Shown here one piece after another: positions 9,598-21,299 of a stretch of 64,000 nucleotides of DNA. The position numbers and the translations under genes are program-made. The notes below the pieces were generated by a model. It made no database searches and had not been told where the DNA came from. It was given only the letters and a program-made list of their open reading frames with translations. This stretch comes from Okapia johnstoni. Taxonomy: Eukaryota; Chordata; Mammalia; Artiodactyla; Giraffidae. Every line of letters starts with the position of its first letter. Within the stretch, counting starts at the first letter, position 1. Location of the stretch: the NCBI GenBank assembly GCA_024291935.2, contig CM044309.1:99845628-99909627 (forward strand). The letters are read 5' to 3'.

Positions 9598-11489
9598 CTA
9601 TGTCATGAATAATCAGTTGGTTTAGTAATCAAATGTTGACTGCTCTTGATCCATTAAAGGTAGTTACTTTTTATGAGGTAAATGAGTAGCAAAAGAAATC
9701 TCAAAAGAGCTTTTTATGCTCTTCTAGACTTTGAAATGAGAGTGTACTTTGCTAAACATCTGTGTCTAATATTAATACATGCAGATGTCCAATGTAGTAA
9801 CTCTACCATGAAGAAAATATCTAAAACTACATGCATGTGGGAAGCACAACTGGAGAGGTTCAAGATCATAGCAACACACTGATTTCCAGTTGACTCATGG
9901 AAAGATACCCCTTTGTGTTTGCTACTCCATGGATATGTTAGACTATCCCCACAGCACTCTCTTTGGTCACCTGCAATGTTTCCAGCTCTGGTTCTTCCTC
10001 TTGCCATAGTATTTACAGTGTTAGATCTATGAAGAGAGACTTTCAGGAAAGATTAACGTGTCTTAACCACAGAAAGTTGCAAATTATCAATAAAATATGA
10101 AGTACTTCCTCTTTAAGAGATGTTTACATTTTAAGGAGCAAAGTGTTTATTCGATATCAACCAATAAAATAAAAATAAAAATTTTATTAAAATAAAAATA
10201 AAATTTTATAAATTGGAGTATAATTTTGACATTTTAAAACACTCAAGAGTGGGACTGGTAGGTTTGTTTCAGCAAGGGGATGGGTGGATTGGAAATTCTA
10301 TATATGGCTTCCCTAACCCAAAGCCAGCTCTATCTCTTAACCACTTTGAATAGATTCTATTAATTTTAGCATGAGGATCCAGGGGAAGAAATCAACCTTA
10401 TTAAAATCAAAACACCAAACTAGATGACATTTAATCTATCAGGATAGTGAAGAATCACAGCCAAGATTTCAGCAAACAGATAGACATTTTTTTTATCACT
10501 TTTGAAATGGCTTTAAAGTGTTTATGATGAGGACAGTTCACTTTTGCCTATTTTGTTGGTATATTGCAAAGTAGAAAGGCTTAAGAAAATTGCCTTTTTT
10601 TTTTTCCTATGCTTCAGGCTATGACCTCTGTCCACAGTTTGAAGAAACACTTCCTACTTTGACGTTGTTCAAAATTATATTCAGAATCATGGAACAAACT
10701 AGTTGGAGTCTCTTTGTATGTCAGAGGTTTACAGTCTGAAATGGCAGCACTGATATGAGCTTCTGATATGTGCATTGTTCCCAAATAGCTCCCTGGACTA
10801 TGTGGAGCATTTTTAATGGGACCCTCATTTTTCCTGACAGTTAGCCTTCTACAAAGTCAGGATTCATTCACTCCATGGGAGTCTGCGTGGCTTTAGGTCA
10901 TGGGTCCAGCTCTTAGGAACATTTCCAGTATGATTCATGGTGTTTAGTTATGCAGCTGTCATAAGTGGGTGAGTCCCTTCTCTACAGACACATCTAACTC
11001 CCATCAATGTCAATGGGGTTGAAACTTGTGTTTCAAGGGAATAAAATGTGCCCACAGTGAGAGGATGTTTTACTTTTCCATGCTTTGATTTAGGTTTCCT
11101 GTGGTGTTTTTGATTTCTCTGACAGAATTATTTTTCTTTCCATTTGTTATCATATTTACAGAAAATTAACTCTCTGAAGAATGTAAGGCAGCTGCAATTT
11201 CTCTCAGTCTCTCTAGCTCCCTCTCTCTCTGTCTTCCTCTGTCAGATTACTCATTTTTATTTGAGATCATTTCCCTCTCATTGCTCTTTGGGCCAGTAGC
11301 TTCACTCTTCCTCAGTTTTGTTACTCCGGATTCTTACTCCTAGAGGAACCATCTCTATGATCTTCATTTTAGTCTTTCCAAGTTATTTTGAAACAACTCA
11401 ATTCTGTCTTCTGGTGTGACATTAAAGTCTTGACTCAACTATATGCTTTGGGAAGGCAATATATATTATTATTTTTTCAATTTACCTAT
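9598..11489. other. Unique DNA, no gene recognised
   Basis: About 1.9 kb with no recognised gene or interspersed repeat. An A/T low-complexity patch of AAAATA units lies at about 10,155-10,215. Frames of 66 and 97 codons at 9.7-10.0 kb overlap on opposite strands and show no domain. A CT-rich stretch (ctctctctctgtct) is near 11,212-11,240. Confidence 0.5.
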
Positions 11490-11692
11490 ATGTTTTGTAC
11501 TCATTGGTGTCCGCTCTTTGCAACTCCAGGGACTGTAGCCTGCCAAGTTTCTTTGTTCATGAGATTTCCCAGGCAAGAAGACTAGAGTGGGGTGTCATTT
11601 CCTCTTCTAGGGGATCTTCCTGGTCTGGGATGAAACGCACATCTCTTGCATTGACAGGCAGATTATTTACCACTAGCACCACCTGGGTAGCC
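11490..11692 (-). mobile_element. Bov-tA SINE
   Basis: Antisense Bov-tA with a worn BovA body (CCGCTCTTTGCAACTCCAGG) and a tRNA-like head ending ACCTGGGTAGCC. It sits at the 3' boundary of the adjacent antisense L1. Confidence 0.82.
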
Positions 11693-11699
11693 AGACCTT

Positions 11700-12155
11700 T
11701 ATGTTATAGATATACAATATAGATACTCTGTTATACTCAATTTATAGTTATTGTAAAATATTGGCTGCATTTCCTGTATTGTACAGTATATCCTTGTAGC
11801 TTATTTTATAGATAATAGTTTCTACCTCTTAATTATCTCCCCTTATATTGCCCCTCCCCACTTCCCTCTCCCATTTGGTAACCACTAGTTCATATCTGTG
11901 AATCTGATTCTTTTTGTTATATTCACTAATTTGTAGTAATTTTTAGGTTCCACATATAAATGATCATATGGTATTTGTTTATCTCTTTCTGAATTATTTC
12001 ACTTAGCGTAATTCCCTCTGAGTTCATCCATGTTGTTGCAAGTGACAAAATTTCATTTTTTCTTATGTTTGAGTAGTATTCCTTTGCATATATAGACCAC
12101 ATCATCTTTATGCATTCATCTGTATCCACTGATGGACACTTAGATTATAGGGAGG
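11700..12155 (-). mobile_element. L1 3' end with ORF2 C-terminal relic
   Basis: Antisense L1. A minus-strand frame (11,926-12,129) encodes EYYSNIRKNEILSLATTW and later KYHMI, the last conserved block of L1 ORF2, followed by the 3' UTR toward 11,700. The gene is 5'-truncated at about 12,155. Confidence 0.85.
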
Positions 12156-12934
12156 CATTATATAGTCATTATTTTCTGTGCATAAACCTCAAAATTATCA
12201 GTTAAATGTTCAGAGAAAGTTTATATCAATATTATAAAAAAATTTAAAAAATTTTCCCTGAATTCAAAAGTTTAGTTCTGTGATTTTGACATCATTAAAT
12301 TCTCATAGTTTAGAAAGTCACAACTTTAAAACATAGCCAGAAATATAAATTCTTCCCTCTCTCAAGTCCCTTAGCTTTTTACTTAAGACATAAAAGTCAC
12401 TAGGCCAAGCCTTGTTAACCTAAATTCTGTGGAAACTATATGCATTGATAGTTGCATTTCAAAAGATTTGCAGAATTTCATGAAATTGTTTGCTAAGTTT
12501 TATCTATATACATTTTTCCAAGGAAGGTGTTAAAATCTTTCTGAAGGATTTATTACTTTGAAAAATTATTAACCAGCCCATTAGAATTGCATTTCATGTT
12601 GCTTATGGAGATAGTCTTAGTTCCTACTTTCCTGAAAATGGATAACATCTTCATGATAAACTACTTCTACACTCCTTAACAAGACCCACCAATTACTATT
12701 CTCCTACAAAGTACTTCCTGATTAATAAGACTCATTGTAGGGCCACCTTATCTCAAGTCTTCAGGGCTGTAACTTCTTGTTTCTATCTGGTAGACAAGTG
12801 GAGATTCAGGCAAATTCAGGGAGACATCACCATTGTCCATTTCTGTCTATTAACAACAAGGTCACTGGGTCCATCCAATTCATTTCACTCTGAGATACCT
12901 CATTAAATTTCCAATAGGGAAGCTCTATATAGTC
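12156..12934. other. No gene or repeat recognised
   Basis: About 780 bp of AT-rich sequence. It ends where the BovB copy begins; the last 200 bp do not resemble the more 5' part of BovB, so the truncation point is near 12,935. Confidence 0.45.
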
Positions 12935-15112
12935 AGCAAAAACAAGACTGGGAGCTGACCGTGGATCAGATCATGAACTCCTTATTGCCAAATTCAGACT
13001 GAAATTGAAGAAAGTGGAGAAAACCACTAGACCATTCAGCTATGACCTAAATCAAATCCCTTATGACTATACAGTAGAAGTGAGAAATAGATTTAAAGGA
13101 CTAGATCTGATAGACAGAATGCCTGACGAACTGTGGATGGAAGTTCATGACATTGTACAGGATACAGAAATCAAGACCATCCCCAAGAAAAAGAAATGCA
13201 AAAAAGCAAAATGGCTGTCTGAGGAGGCCTTACAAATAGCTGTGAAAAGAAGAGAAGCAAAAAGCAAAGGAGAAAAGGAAAGATATACCCATTTGAATGC
13301 AGAGTTCCAAAGAATAGCAAGGGGAGATAAGAAAGCCTTCCTCAGCAATCAATGCAAAGAAATAGAGGAAAACAATAGAATGGGAAAGGCTAGAGATCTC
13401 TTCAAGAAAATTAGAGATACCAAGGGAACATTTCATGCAAAGATGGGCTCGATAAAGGACAGACATGGTAGGGACCTAACAGAAGCAGAAGATATTAAGA
13501 AGAAGTGACAAGAATACACAGAAGAATTGTACAAAAAGTTCTTCACGACCCAGATAATCATGATGGTGTGATCACTCACCTAGAGCCAGACATCCTGGAA
13601 TGTGAAGTCAAGTGGGCCTTAGGAAGCATCACTACGAACAAAGCTAGTGGAGGTGATGGAATTCCAGTTGAGCTATTTCAAATCCTGAAAGACGACGCTG
13701 TAAAAGTGCTGCACTCAATATGCCAGCAAATATGGAAAACTCATCAGTGGCCACAGGACTGGAAAAGGTCAGTTTTCTTTCCAATCCCAAAGAAAGGCAA
13801 TGCCAAAGAATGCTCAAACTACTGCACAATTGCACTCATCTCACACGCTAGTAAAGTAATGCTTAAAATTATCCAAGCCAGGCCTCAGCAATATGTGAAC
13901 CATAAACTTCCAGATGTACAAGCCGGTTTTAGAAAATGCAGAGGAACCAGAGATCAAATTGCCACCATCCGACTGATCATCGGAAAAGCAAGAGAGTACC
14001 AGAAAAACATCTATTTCTGCTTTATTGACTATACCTAAGCCTTTGACTGTGTGGATCACAATAAACTGTGGAAAATTCTGAAAGAGATGGGAATACCAGA
14101 CCACCTGGCCTGCCTCTTGAGAAACCTATATGCAGGTCAGGAAGCAACAGTTAGAACTGAACATGGAACAACAGACTGTTTTCAAATAGGAAAAGGAGTA
14201 TGTCAAGTCTGTATATTGTCACCCTGCTTATCTAACTTATATGCAGAGTACATTATGAGAAACGCTGAGCTGGAAGAAGCACAAGCTGGAATCAAGATTG
14301 CTGGGAGAAATATCAATAACCTCAGATATGCAGATGACACCACCCTTATGGCAGAAAGTGAAGAAGAACTAAAGAGCCTCTTGATGAAAGTGAAAGAGGA
14401 GAGTGAAAACGTTGGCTTAAAGCTCAACATTCAGAAAACTAAGATCATGGCATCTGGTCCCATCACTTCATGGCAGATAGGTGGGGAAACAGTGGAAACA
14501 GTGGCTGACTTTATTTTCTGGGCTCCAAAATCACTGCAGATGGTGACTGCAGCCATGAAATTAAAAGACACTTACTCCTTGGAAGGAAAGTTATGACCAA
14601 CCTAGACAGCATATTAAAAATCAGAGACATTACTTTTCCAACAAAGGTCCGTCTAGTCAAGGCTATGGTTTTTCCAGTGGTCATGTATGGATGTGAGAGT
14701 TGGACTGTAAAGAAAGCTGAACACTGAAGAAATGATGCTTTTGACCTATGGTGTTGGGGAAGACTCTTGAGAGTCCCTTGGAGTGCAAGGAGATCCAACC
14801 AGTCCATCCTAAAGGAGATCAGTTCTGGATGTTCATTGGAAGGACTGATGTTGAAGCTGAAACTCCAACACTTTGGCCACCTGATGTGAAGAGCTGACTC
14901 ATTGGAAAAGACCCTATTGCTGGGAAAGATTGAAGGCAGGAGAAGAAGGGGGCAATAGAGGATGAGATGGTTGGATGGCATCACCTACTCAATGGACATG
15001 GGTTTGGGTGGACTCAGGGTGTTGGTGTTGGACAGGGAGGTGGGGTGTGCTGCGGTTCATGGGGTCACAAAGAGTCGGACATGACTGAGCGACTGACTGA
15101 ACTGAACTGAAC
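12935..15112 (+). mobile_element. BovB LINE, largest copy here
   Basis: Sense BovB of about 2.2 kb; full-length BovB is about 3.2 kb, so the 5' part, including most of the endonuclease, is missing. It starts at caagactgggagctgacc and ends in gactgaactgaactgaac, the short-repeat 3' tail used by RTE elements instead of poly-A. The coding relic is listed separately. Confidence 0.95.
13005..14596 (+). pseudogene. BovB ORF2 relic (linker and reverse transcriptase)
   Basis: The frame covers the segment between endonuclease and reverse transcriptase (13,005-13,508, Lys-rich, likely helical), then the reverse transcriptase itself. Visible lesions: a TGA at 13,506-13,508 where the family has Trp; a one-base loss near 13,533-13,541; a TAA at 14,036-14,038 inside motif A (FIDYT, then stop, then AFDCVDHNKLW); and a one-base deletion near 14,513-14,519 after FIF. 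Motif B is altered (GKGVCQVCILSP where the 8.7-kb copy has GVRQGC). The catalytic box YADD is intact at 14,327-14,338. The lesions rule out activity. Confidence 0.92.
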
Positions 15113-15164
15113 ATAACTCATACTGTAGGTGAAGATCAGTCAGTAGGTGAAGATAGCCATACAC

Positions 15165-15222
15165 AAACAGTCCCTGACTTACCATAGTTTGATGTAAGAT
15201 TTTTCGACCTTATAATGGTACA
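15165..15222 (+). mobile_element. Tigger-like fragment
   Basis: CAGTCCCTGACTTACCATAG and attttTCGACCTTATAATGG resemble the terminal region of a Tigger-family (TcMar) element. A Bov-tA at 15,224 interrupts it, and a little similar text may resume at about 15,440. Short and diverged, so the name is tentative. Confidence 0.5.
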
Positions 15223-15223
15223 A

Positions 15224-15440
15224 GGGTTTCCCTGGTGGCTCATTCAGTAAAGAATCTGCCTGCGATTCAGGAGATCTGGGTTCAATCTCTGGGTCAGGAA
15301 GATCCCCTGCAGTGGGAATGACTACCCATTCCAGTATTCTTGCCTAGAGAATTCCACAGACAGAGGAGCCTGGTGGGCTACAGTTTGTGGGGTCGCAAAA
15401 AGTCAGACACAACTGAGTGACTAATACTTTCACTTTTTCA
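15224..15440 (+). mobile_element. Bov-tA SINE
   Basis: Sense Bov-tA with head (TTTCCCTGGTGGCTCATTC), B-box relic gggttcaatctc, BovA body and a ttcactttttcac tail. Confidence 0.9.
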
Positions 15441-15693
15441 CATGATGGTGCTACTTGATACAAGTTTTGTGATTTAGTAACTTAAAGATACTCTAATATA
15501 TTTTAATGTTAAAAAGAAAAAATTAAAAATAATTCAATATTTTACTGATATTCTATAATCCAATCATTGCTACATTTTTATTTTAATACCATTCTATTCT
15601 CTGTTCCTCTGCATATATATCTTTATGCAATTTTTGTCATATGGTACACATATTACTGCTTTTTCAGTTAATACTGAACTGCATTTGTTTTAT

Positions 15694-16437
15694 TGTTATT
15701 CAGTTGCTAAGTCATGTCCAACTGTTTGTGACCCCATGGGCTGCAGCACACCAAGCTCCTTGTCCTCCACTATCTCCCAAAGTTTGCTTAAATTCACGTC
15801 CATTAAGTCAGTGATGCTATCTAACCATCTCATCTTCTTCTGTCCCCTTTTCCTTTTGCCTTCAATCTTCCCAGCATCAGAGTTTTTTCCAATGAGTTGG
15901 CTCTTCACATCAAGTGGCCAAGGTATTGGAGCTTCAGCTTCAGCATCAGTCCTTCCAATGAATATTCAGGGTTGATATCCTTAAGGAATGACTGGTTTGA
16001 TCTCCTTGTAGTCCAAGGGACTCTCTAGAGTCTTCTCCAGAACCACAATTCAAAAGCATCAGTTCTTCGGTGCTCAGTCTATTTTATGTTCCAACTCTCA
16101 CATCTGTATGTGACTATGGGAAAAACCATAGCTTTGACTACATGGACTTTCTTGGCAAAGTGATGTCCCTGTTTTTTAATACACTGTCTAGGTTTATCAT
16201 AATGTTCCTTCCCAGGAACAAGCAACTTTTAATTTCATGGCTGCAATCACTGTCCACACTGATTTTGGAGCCCAAGAAAATAAAATCTGTCACTGTTTCC
16301 ATTTTTCCCCCATCTATTTGCCATGAAGTGATGGGACTGGATTCCATGATCTTAGTTTTTTGAATGTTGGATTTTAAGTCAGCTTTTTCACTCTCCTCTT
16401 TCACCCACATCGAGAGGCTCTTTAGTTCATTTTACAA
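15694..16437 (-). mobile_element. BovB LINE, 3' third
   Basis: Antisense BovB of about 740 bp, 3' end at 15,694, truncated at 16,437 within the KVKEESEK coding block. Minus-strand frames at 15,696-15,908 and 16,138-16,410 are its remnants; at 16,271-16,284 it keeps the in-frame version of the site deleted in the 8.7 and 14.5 kb copies. It faces the plus-strand copy that ends 580 bp away. Confidence 0.93.
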
Positions 16438-16568
16438 ATCTATAAATAGAAATTAACAACAGAAAAAAAAAAAAAACCCTCATTATTACCAACTATAGAT
16501 TTACATATTTTCCAAAAATTTATTGAACCCATACTCTCTGTCAGTTATAGTTGGTCATCAGTGAGATT

Positions 16569-16605
16569 TGAGGACACTCAAATCAGTGAGATTTGAGTGT
16601 CCTCA
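16569..16605. repeat. Perfect 16-bp hairpin
   Basis: TGAGGACACTCAAATC (16,569-16,584) is followed by a 5-nt spacer and its exact reverse complement (16,590-16,605). The spacer and arm also create a direct repeat of agtgagatttgag (16,560 and 16,585). It looks like a template-switch product. Confidence 0.9.
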
Positions 16606-16915
16606 CTAAGGGTCAATAATAGTTCCTTAAATGGGGCTGACTAGTTCAGTATCTCACGACTGATTTTCCAAGTTTTGTTACTTCCATTCCCTCTATTATT
16701 TGTTGCAAAAACATTGCAAACTCTCTCTGTTGTTTACTCAATCCCTTATGAACTCAGTTTATCTTGTATGTTTTCCCTTTGGTATGCTTTTGTATGCTTT
16801 CTCTTTTTTGCACTTTCCACACTCTGGTCATTGTTTCCTCTAATATTTGTTCTCTGTTTCTAGGTTCCAAGTCTCTTCAGACAGATCCTTTCTTGTTTGC
16901 TCTCTCTGTCTGTGC
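16606..16915. other. No feature recognised
   Basis: About 310 bp, T-rich, no gene or repeat recognised. Frames of 62 and 146 codons that cross it run into the adjacent BovB and are not genes. Confidence 0.45.
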
Positions 16916-17139
16916 TCAGTTCAGTTCAGTTGCTCAATCATGTCCAACTCTTTGCAACCCTATGGACTGCAGCACGCCAGGCTTCCCTGTCCATCACCAA
17001 CTCCCGCAGTTGCTCAAACTCATAGCCATCGAATTGGTGATGCCATCCAACCATCTCATCCTCTGTCATCTCCTTCTCCTCCTGCCTTCAATCTTTCCCA
17101 GCATCAGGGTCTTTTCCAGTGAGTCAGTTCTTCACGTCT
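16916..17139 (-). mobile_element. BovB 3' tail fragment
   Basis: Antisense, only the last 224 bp of BovB (TTCAGTTCAGTTGCTCAATC to gagtcagttcttcacg). No coding motif survives. Confidence 0.92.
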
Positions 17140-17444
17140 GTCTGTGTACTTCTCATCATGTTGCTGTCTTCATACTCTGGAGGCTCTGTCGTCATTCATA
17201 CTAGGTGTTGCTTACTTGGAGTTCACTATTTTCCATTTTATTTCCAATTGTTGAGTGGTTCTCTCTGACAAGAGAGGCCATTTCTCTCACCTCATGAAAG
17301 CTCCCACTATCACAGGAAAAGTCTAGCTTCTGGTAGGTGTCATCATGAATAATCTCTTCAGAAAGGAAAAAAAAAAAACAACTGTGAAGTATTCTCTGCT
17401 TTTTTTCTTTTGAGTCTCTAAGAGGAGCACAGTTATTATGTACT
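17140..17444. other. No feature recognised
   Basis: About 300 bp without an identifiable gene or repeat; an A-tract lies near 17,369-17,380. Confidence 0.4.
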
Positions 17445-17456
17445 TAAAAGATAACT

Positions 17457-17682
17457 GTGCATGCGTACTAAGTGACTTCAGTTGCGTCCAACTCTTTGTG
17501 ACCCTATGGACTGTTGTCCACCAGGCTCCTCTGTCTGTAGGATTCTCCATGCAAGAATACTGGAGTAAGTTGCTGTTTTCTCCTCCAGGGCATCTTCCTG
17601 ACCCAGGGATTGAACCCGCATTTCTTATGTCTCCGGCATCAGCAGGCAGGTTCTTTACCGCTAGCGCCACCTGGGAAGCCCC
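17457..17682 (-). mobile_element. Bov-tA SINE with target duplication
   Basis: Antisense Bov-tA. Target-site duplication taaaagataact at 17,445-17,456 and taaaagatatct at 17,683-17,694, one mismatch. A 134-codon plus frame and a 129-codon minus frame over it are SINE artefacts. Confidence 0.92.
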
Positions 17683-17713
17683 TAAAAGATATCTAATCTC
17701 TCGCAGTTCCATT

Positions 17714-17740
17714 GTGTGTGTGTGTGTATGTGTGTGTTTA
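17714..17740. repeat. GT microsatellite
   Basis: TG dinucleotides, interrupted once by an A. Short. Confidence 0.85.
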
Positions 17741-18844
17741 TCCTCTTATTCAATAGTCAGAAATGTGTTAGGCAACATACAAGCTCATGGAGATAGAAAG
17801 TTGTATGTTACTGTCTCTGACCTCAAAAGGCCTATGGTCTAACATGAGAATAATCTTTGTCTTTAACCCTGCCGGCTCACTGTATTTAGATTACATTTGT
17901 TTCTTCTGGAACTAGTCAATAACCTTATTGTTGCTGGTTTGCTTCAGTTTGTGACACTGTCTATATTTAGTATGCCAAGTATTGCCATCCATAAGAAAAT
18001 GCTCTGAAAGAACTTTCTTTTTCTCCAACATCACAGTTTTATAGCTACAACCTTTGACACCCATTCCTACTTTCTCCTCAGAACCTTCTTCTTCCAAGCT
18101 TTCTTATTTTATGAGAGTGTTGAAAGGTATCCCTCCATCCTTTTCCCCTTTTCCCCTTGTCTTCAGTCAGAGACACCAGATTGCAATTGGAGCAGGCAAA
18201 ATTGATGAGTACCCGGAGAGAAAGGCAAGCATAAAGCCGGATTGCAGGTACCTCCATCACCCTGTCCCCTTGTGTTATCTTCTGGGAATAAAGGAGAGCT
18301 ATATTTTTTTGTAACTCCATCAGAAATGCTTCCTATAAATGCCCATAGCAAACTGCCTCTGGTGATGCCCATTTATCTCTAGCCTCCTGGGATCACTCTC
18401 TTGAAACAGCCTGGAAGCTAGTCTCTATTTCTTTTCATGGAGACTCTATTATTCTGTTAAAATGATAGCCTGAATCACTAATTTATATTCTAGGTATCTG
18501 TCTTATTCAGATACTGAATAGACAAAAACCCTTTACTCAAATATTCTAGAAATATTTATTCACCTGCGCTTTCTGGTAGTTTTTAAACTGGGGAAATTCA
18601 CCAAATACATTCAGTCATGAAACATGAGTTATGCAACAACCATGTGCCTGGTCGTGTGCCAGACACTGAAATTCAGAAATGTTGAAGGCCTGGCCTCAGC
18701 CTTTCAAATCTACTCAAGAAAAGTGGGAAGGCAAGTGTGTGAAGAGAAAGTTAAAATTAAGTGTCACCCAGGATACGATTCTATACGAGAATAAAAGAAG
18801 TTACTTTCCCTATCGTTCCCCTTCATGCTACCCCACTATGGGAA
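17741..18844. other. Mostly unique DNA
   Basis: About 1.1 kb. No coding exon is supportable: the 60-86 codon frames at 17.9-18.4 kb overlap on both strands. Near 18,610-18,680 the string ccatgtgcctggtcgtgtgcc recalls an ancient mammal-wide repeat, but too little remains to name it. Confidence 0.45.
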
Positions 18845-19085
18845 GAAACATGATATAATGAATAGTTTTGACGTAATGGTAAGCTGGAAAGTACTTAGCC
18901 CCAGGTCTAGGGTTGCAACCAGTCAATGCTGTTTACTCTCCATAGACCTTAGTAAGTCATACCCTGTCTCAGGTAATTTCTTGTTTGTAAAATGGGGTTA
19001 ATGACAAGTATTTCTCCTAATTGTCACAACACTTTGCTTAACATGTACCAGGTGCTCAATTAAATATTTGTAAAGTGAAGATATG
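18845..19085 (+). mobile_element. MIR SINE
   Basis: Sense MIR: ttgtttgtaaaatggggtta matches the core, and ccaggtgctcaattaaatat matches the 3' end. Heavily diverged, as expected for a mammal-wide SINE. Confidence 0.7.
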
Positions 19086-19984
19086 AATGTATGTCACTGA
19101 TAACATTCTCTGGTGAGCATGTAGCTATACCATAAGGCATGTGCTTAGTGTCAAAATAAACTAAGTCTCCCATTCCCTAGATTGTGATCATAGGTAAACT
19201 CTTTTTCTGATCCTTAAGATTTCCATTCTAAACAACACCTCATATTTTTTAAACAGAATTTATTTTTTCTTTATAATCATTTTATTTTATTTCCTCATTT
19301 CACTGCCTAGAACATATGATATAATGTTGAGTAAAAGTGGTGAGAATGAACTTACTTCTCTTGTTCTTCGTGGAAAGAAGAAAGTGTTAAATATTCCACC
19401 ATTTAGTTTGATGTTAGCTGTATGTATTTTGTAGATGGTCTCTGTCAGGTTGACAGATTCACCTCCAAACTTAGCTTGCTGTCTTTTCAGGAATAAATCT
19501 TAAATTTTGTCAGACCCTTTTATCTATTGAGGAAATCACAGAATCTCCTTTTCCTGTTAATAGGGATAGTGAAAATGTAGTGAACAATTTTTTTAAATAA
19601 ATAAATCAGTTTTGCATTCCTGTGACAAGCTTCAACTAGACATAGTGAATTACCCTATTTTCAGCTATTTTAGTATTCAAGTTAACATTTTGTTAATTTT
19701 TGCTTCTGCGCTTATGAATAATATTGGCCTATAATTATGATGACCATATAACATAAGTTGGGAAAAACTCCCATCACTTCCAATTTCTGAAACATTTTTT
19801 TGTAACATTAGCATTATTTCTGTCTTAAATGCCTGAAAAATTCACCAGTGAACCCAGCGAGGCATGAAGTTTTCTTCTCGACCAGTTTTTTTCTTTATTA
19901 TTATAAATTAAATTTCTTTACTATGTAAAGAACTATTCTGTTTTCAGTTTATATGTTCAATTTAAGAAGTTATGTTTTCATTTT

Positions 19985-20326
19985 GTTTATTTATTTATTT
20001 ATTTTTGGCGGTGCTGAGTCTTTGTTGCCGCGTGGCTTTTCTCTAGTTATGGTGAGCGGGGGCTATTTTCCAGTTGTGGTGCTCAGATTTCTCATTGCGG
20101 TGGTGGCTTCTCTTGGGGAGCCCACGCTCTAGAGCATGTGAACTTCAGTAGTTTCAGCAGATGGGCTCAGCGGTTGTGGCTCTGGGCTCTAGGGGACAGG
20201 CTCAGTAGTTGTGGCCTAGGGGATTGATTGCTCCACGGCATGTGGGATTTTCCCAGACGAGGGATCAAACCCATATCACTTGCATTGCCGGGCAGATTCT
20301 TTAGCACTGAGCCACCAGGCAAGCCT
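19985..20326 (-). mobile_element. CHR-type tRNA SINE
   Basis: Antisense cetartiodactyl tRNA-derived SINE: a TTTATTTATT tail at the low end, a middle rich in ttgtggc and ctctag motifs, and a tRNA-like head containing gagggatcaaacccat and agccaccagg. It is inserted in an old L1. Confidence 0.8.
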
Positions 20327-20699
20327 GAGAAGGTATTTTTTAAAATAAAATTTTCCATTTCACCTAAATTCTGAATTTACTACCATAAATCTCTTAATAT
20401 TTTCAAAGTCTATAGGATCTGTATTGATGTTCATATTGTTAATAAGTATTTGCCCTTTATTCTTATTAGTCTGGCAAAAGGTTTATAAATTCTATTATAA
20501 TGCTCAATAATCAAATTTTGACTTAATTTTTTTGTTTTTTATTTCTAATCTTTATTTTTAACTTAGGGTTATGTCCTTATGGGGGGTCTGAGTTTTTTTT
20601 AACAATTACTATAAAAAGATTATAAAATTTCTAACTATAATTATGGATTTGTGTATTAAAGTTATCTAGTGATGACATTTTATTTTATTTAATCTTTCA

Positions 20700-20835
20700 T
20701 TTATTTTACTTCACCTATTTATTTAGACTATGCAGAGTCTTTGCAGCACACGTGTTTTGTTGCAGTATATGGGCTCTTCGTTCCTTCACCGGGGATTGAA
20801 TCCAGACCCCTTGAATTGGGAGCATGCACCAGTGA
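20700..20835 (-). mobile_element. CHR-type SINE fragment
   Basis: The ATTTATTTAGACTATGC tail side and ACCGGGGATTGAATCCAGAC B-box side of a CHR-type SINE remain, with the middle shortened. It lies inside the same old L1 as the previous element. Confidence 0.65.
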
Positions 20836-21299
20836 AGTCTCTATTTCTCTTTTTAGTTCTGTCAGTATTACATATTTTAGAGTGCTGTTATTAGGTAATA
20901 CACATTTGGATTGTGGTGTCTTTCTAATGAACTGACCATTTTATCAATATAAAATGACATTCTTTATCACTAGTAATACTCTTTCTTGAAATCTACTTTA
21001 TCTGAGATTAAACACTGACTTTCTTATGCTTACCATTTATATTTACCATTCACATTCTAAACCTTTTTCTATTCTTTTATTTTCAACCTATCAGTGTCAT
21101 TAAAGCACATCTCTTAGTGAGCATACAGTTAGGTAATGCTGTTTAAATTGGAGTTTTTACTCCACTTACAGTAAATGTGATTTTGCTATACTTGGATTAA
21201 TTTTGTCGGTTTTGTTTGCTTTCTTATTTGTCCTATCTCTTTTTGGCTCTTTTTTTCCCCTGCCCCTTTCTTTTGTTTGTTTGCTTAAGATATATATTT

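Noticed and set aside
9714..10007. 97-codon minus-strand frame in unique DNA
   Set aside because: It overlaps a 66-codon frame on the other strand; no domain and no flanking splice pattern. A host exon cannot be excluded but is not supported.
16764..17204. 146-codon plus-strand frame
   Set aside because: About half of it is the antisense reading of a BovB 3' tail, the rest is T-rich DNA giving a Leu/Phe/Ser-rich translation.
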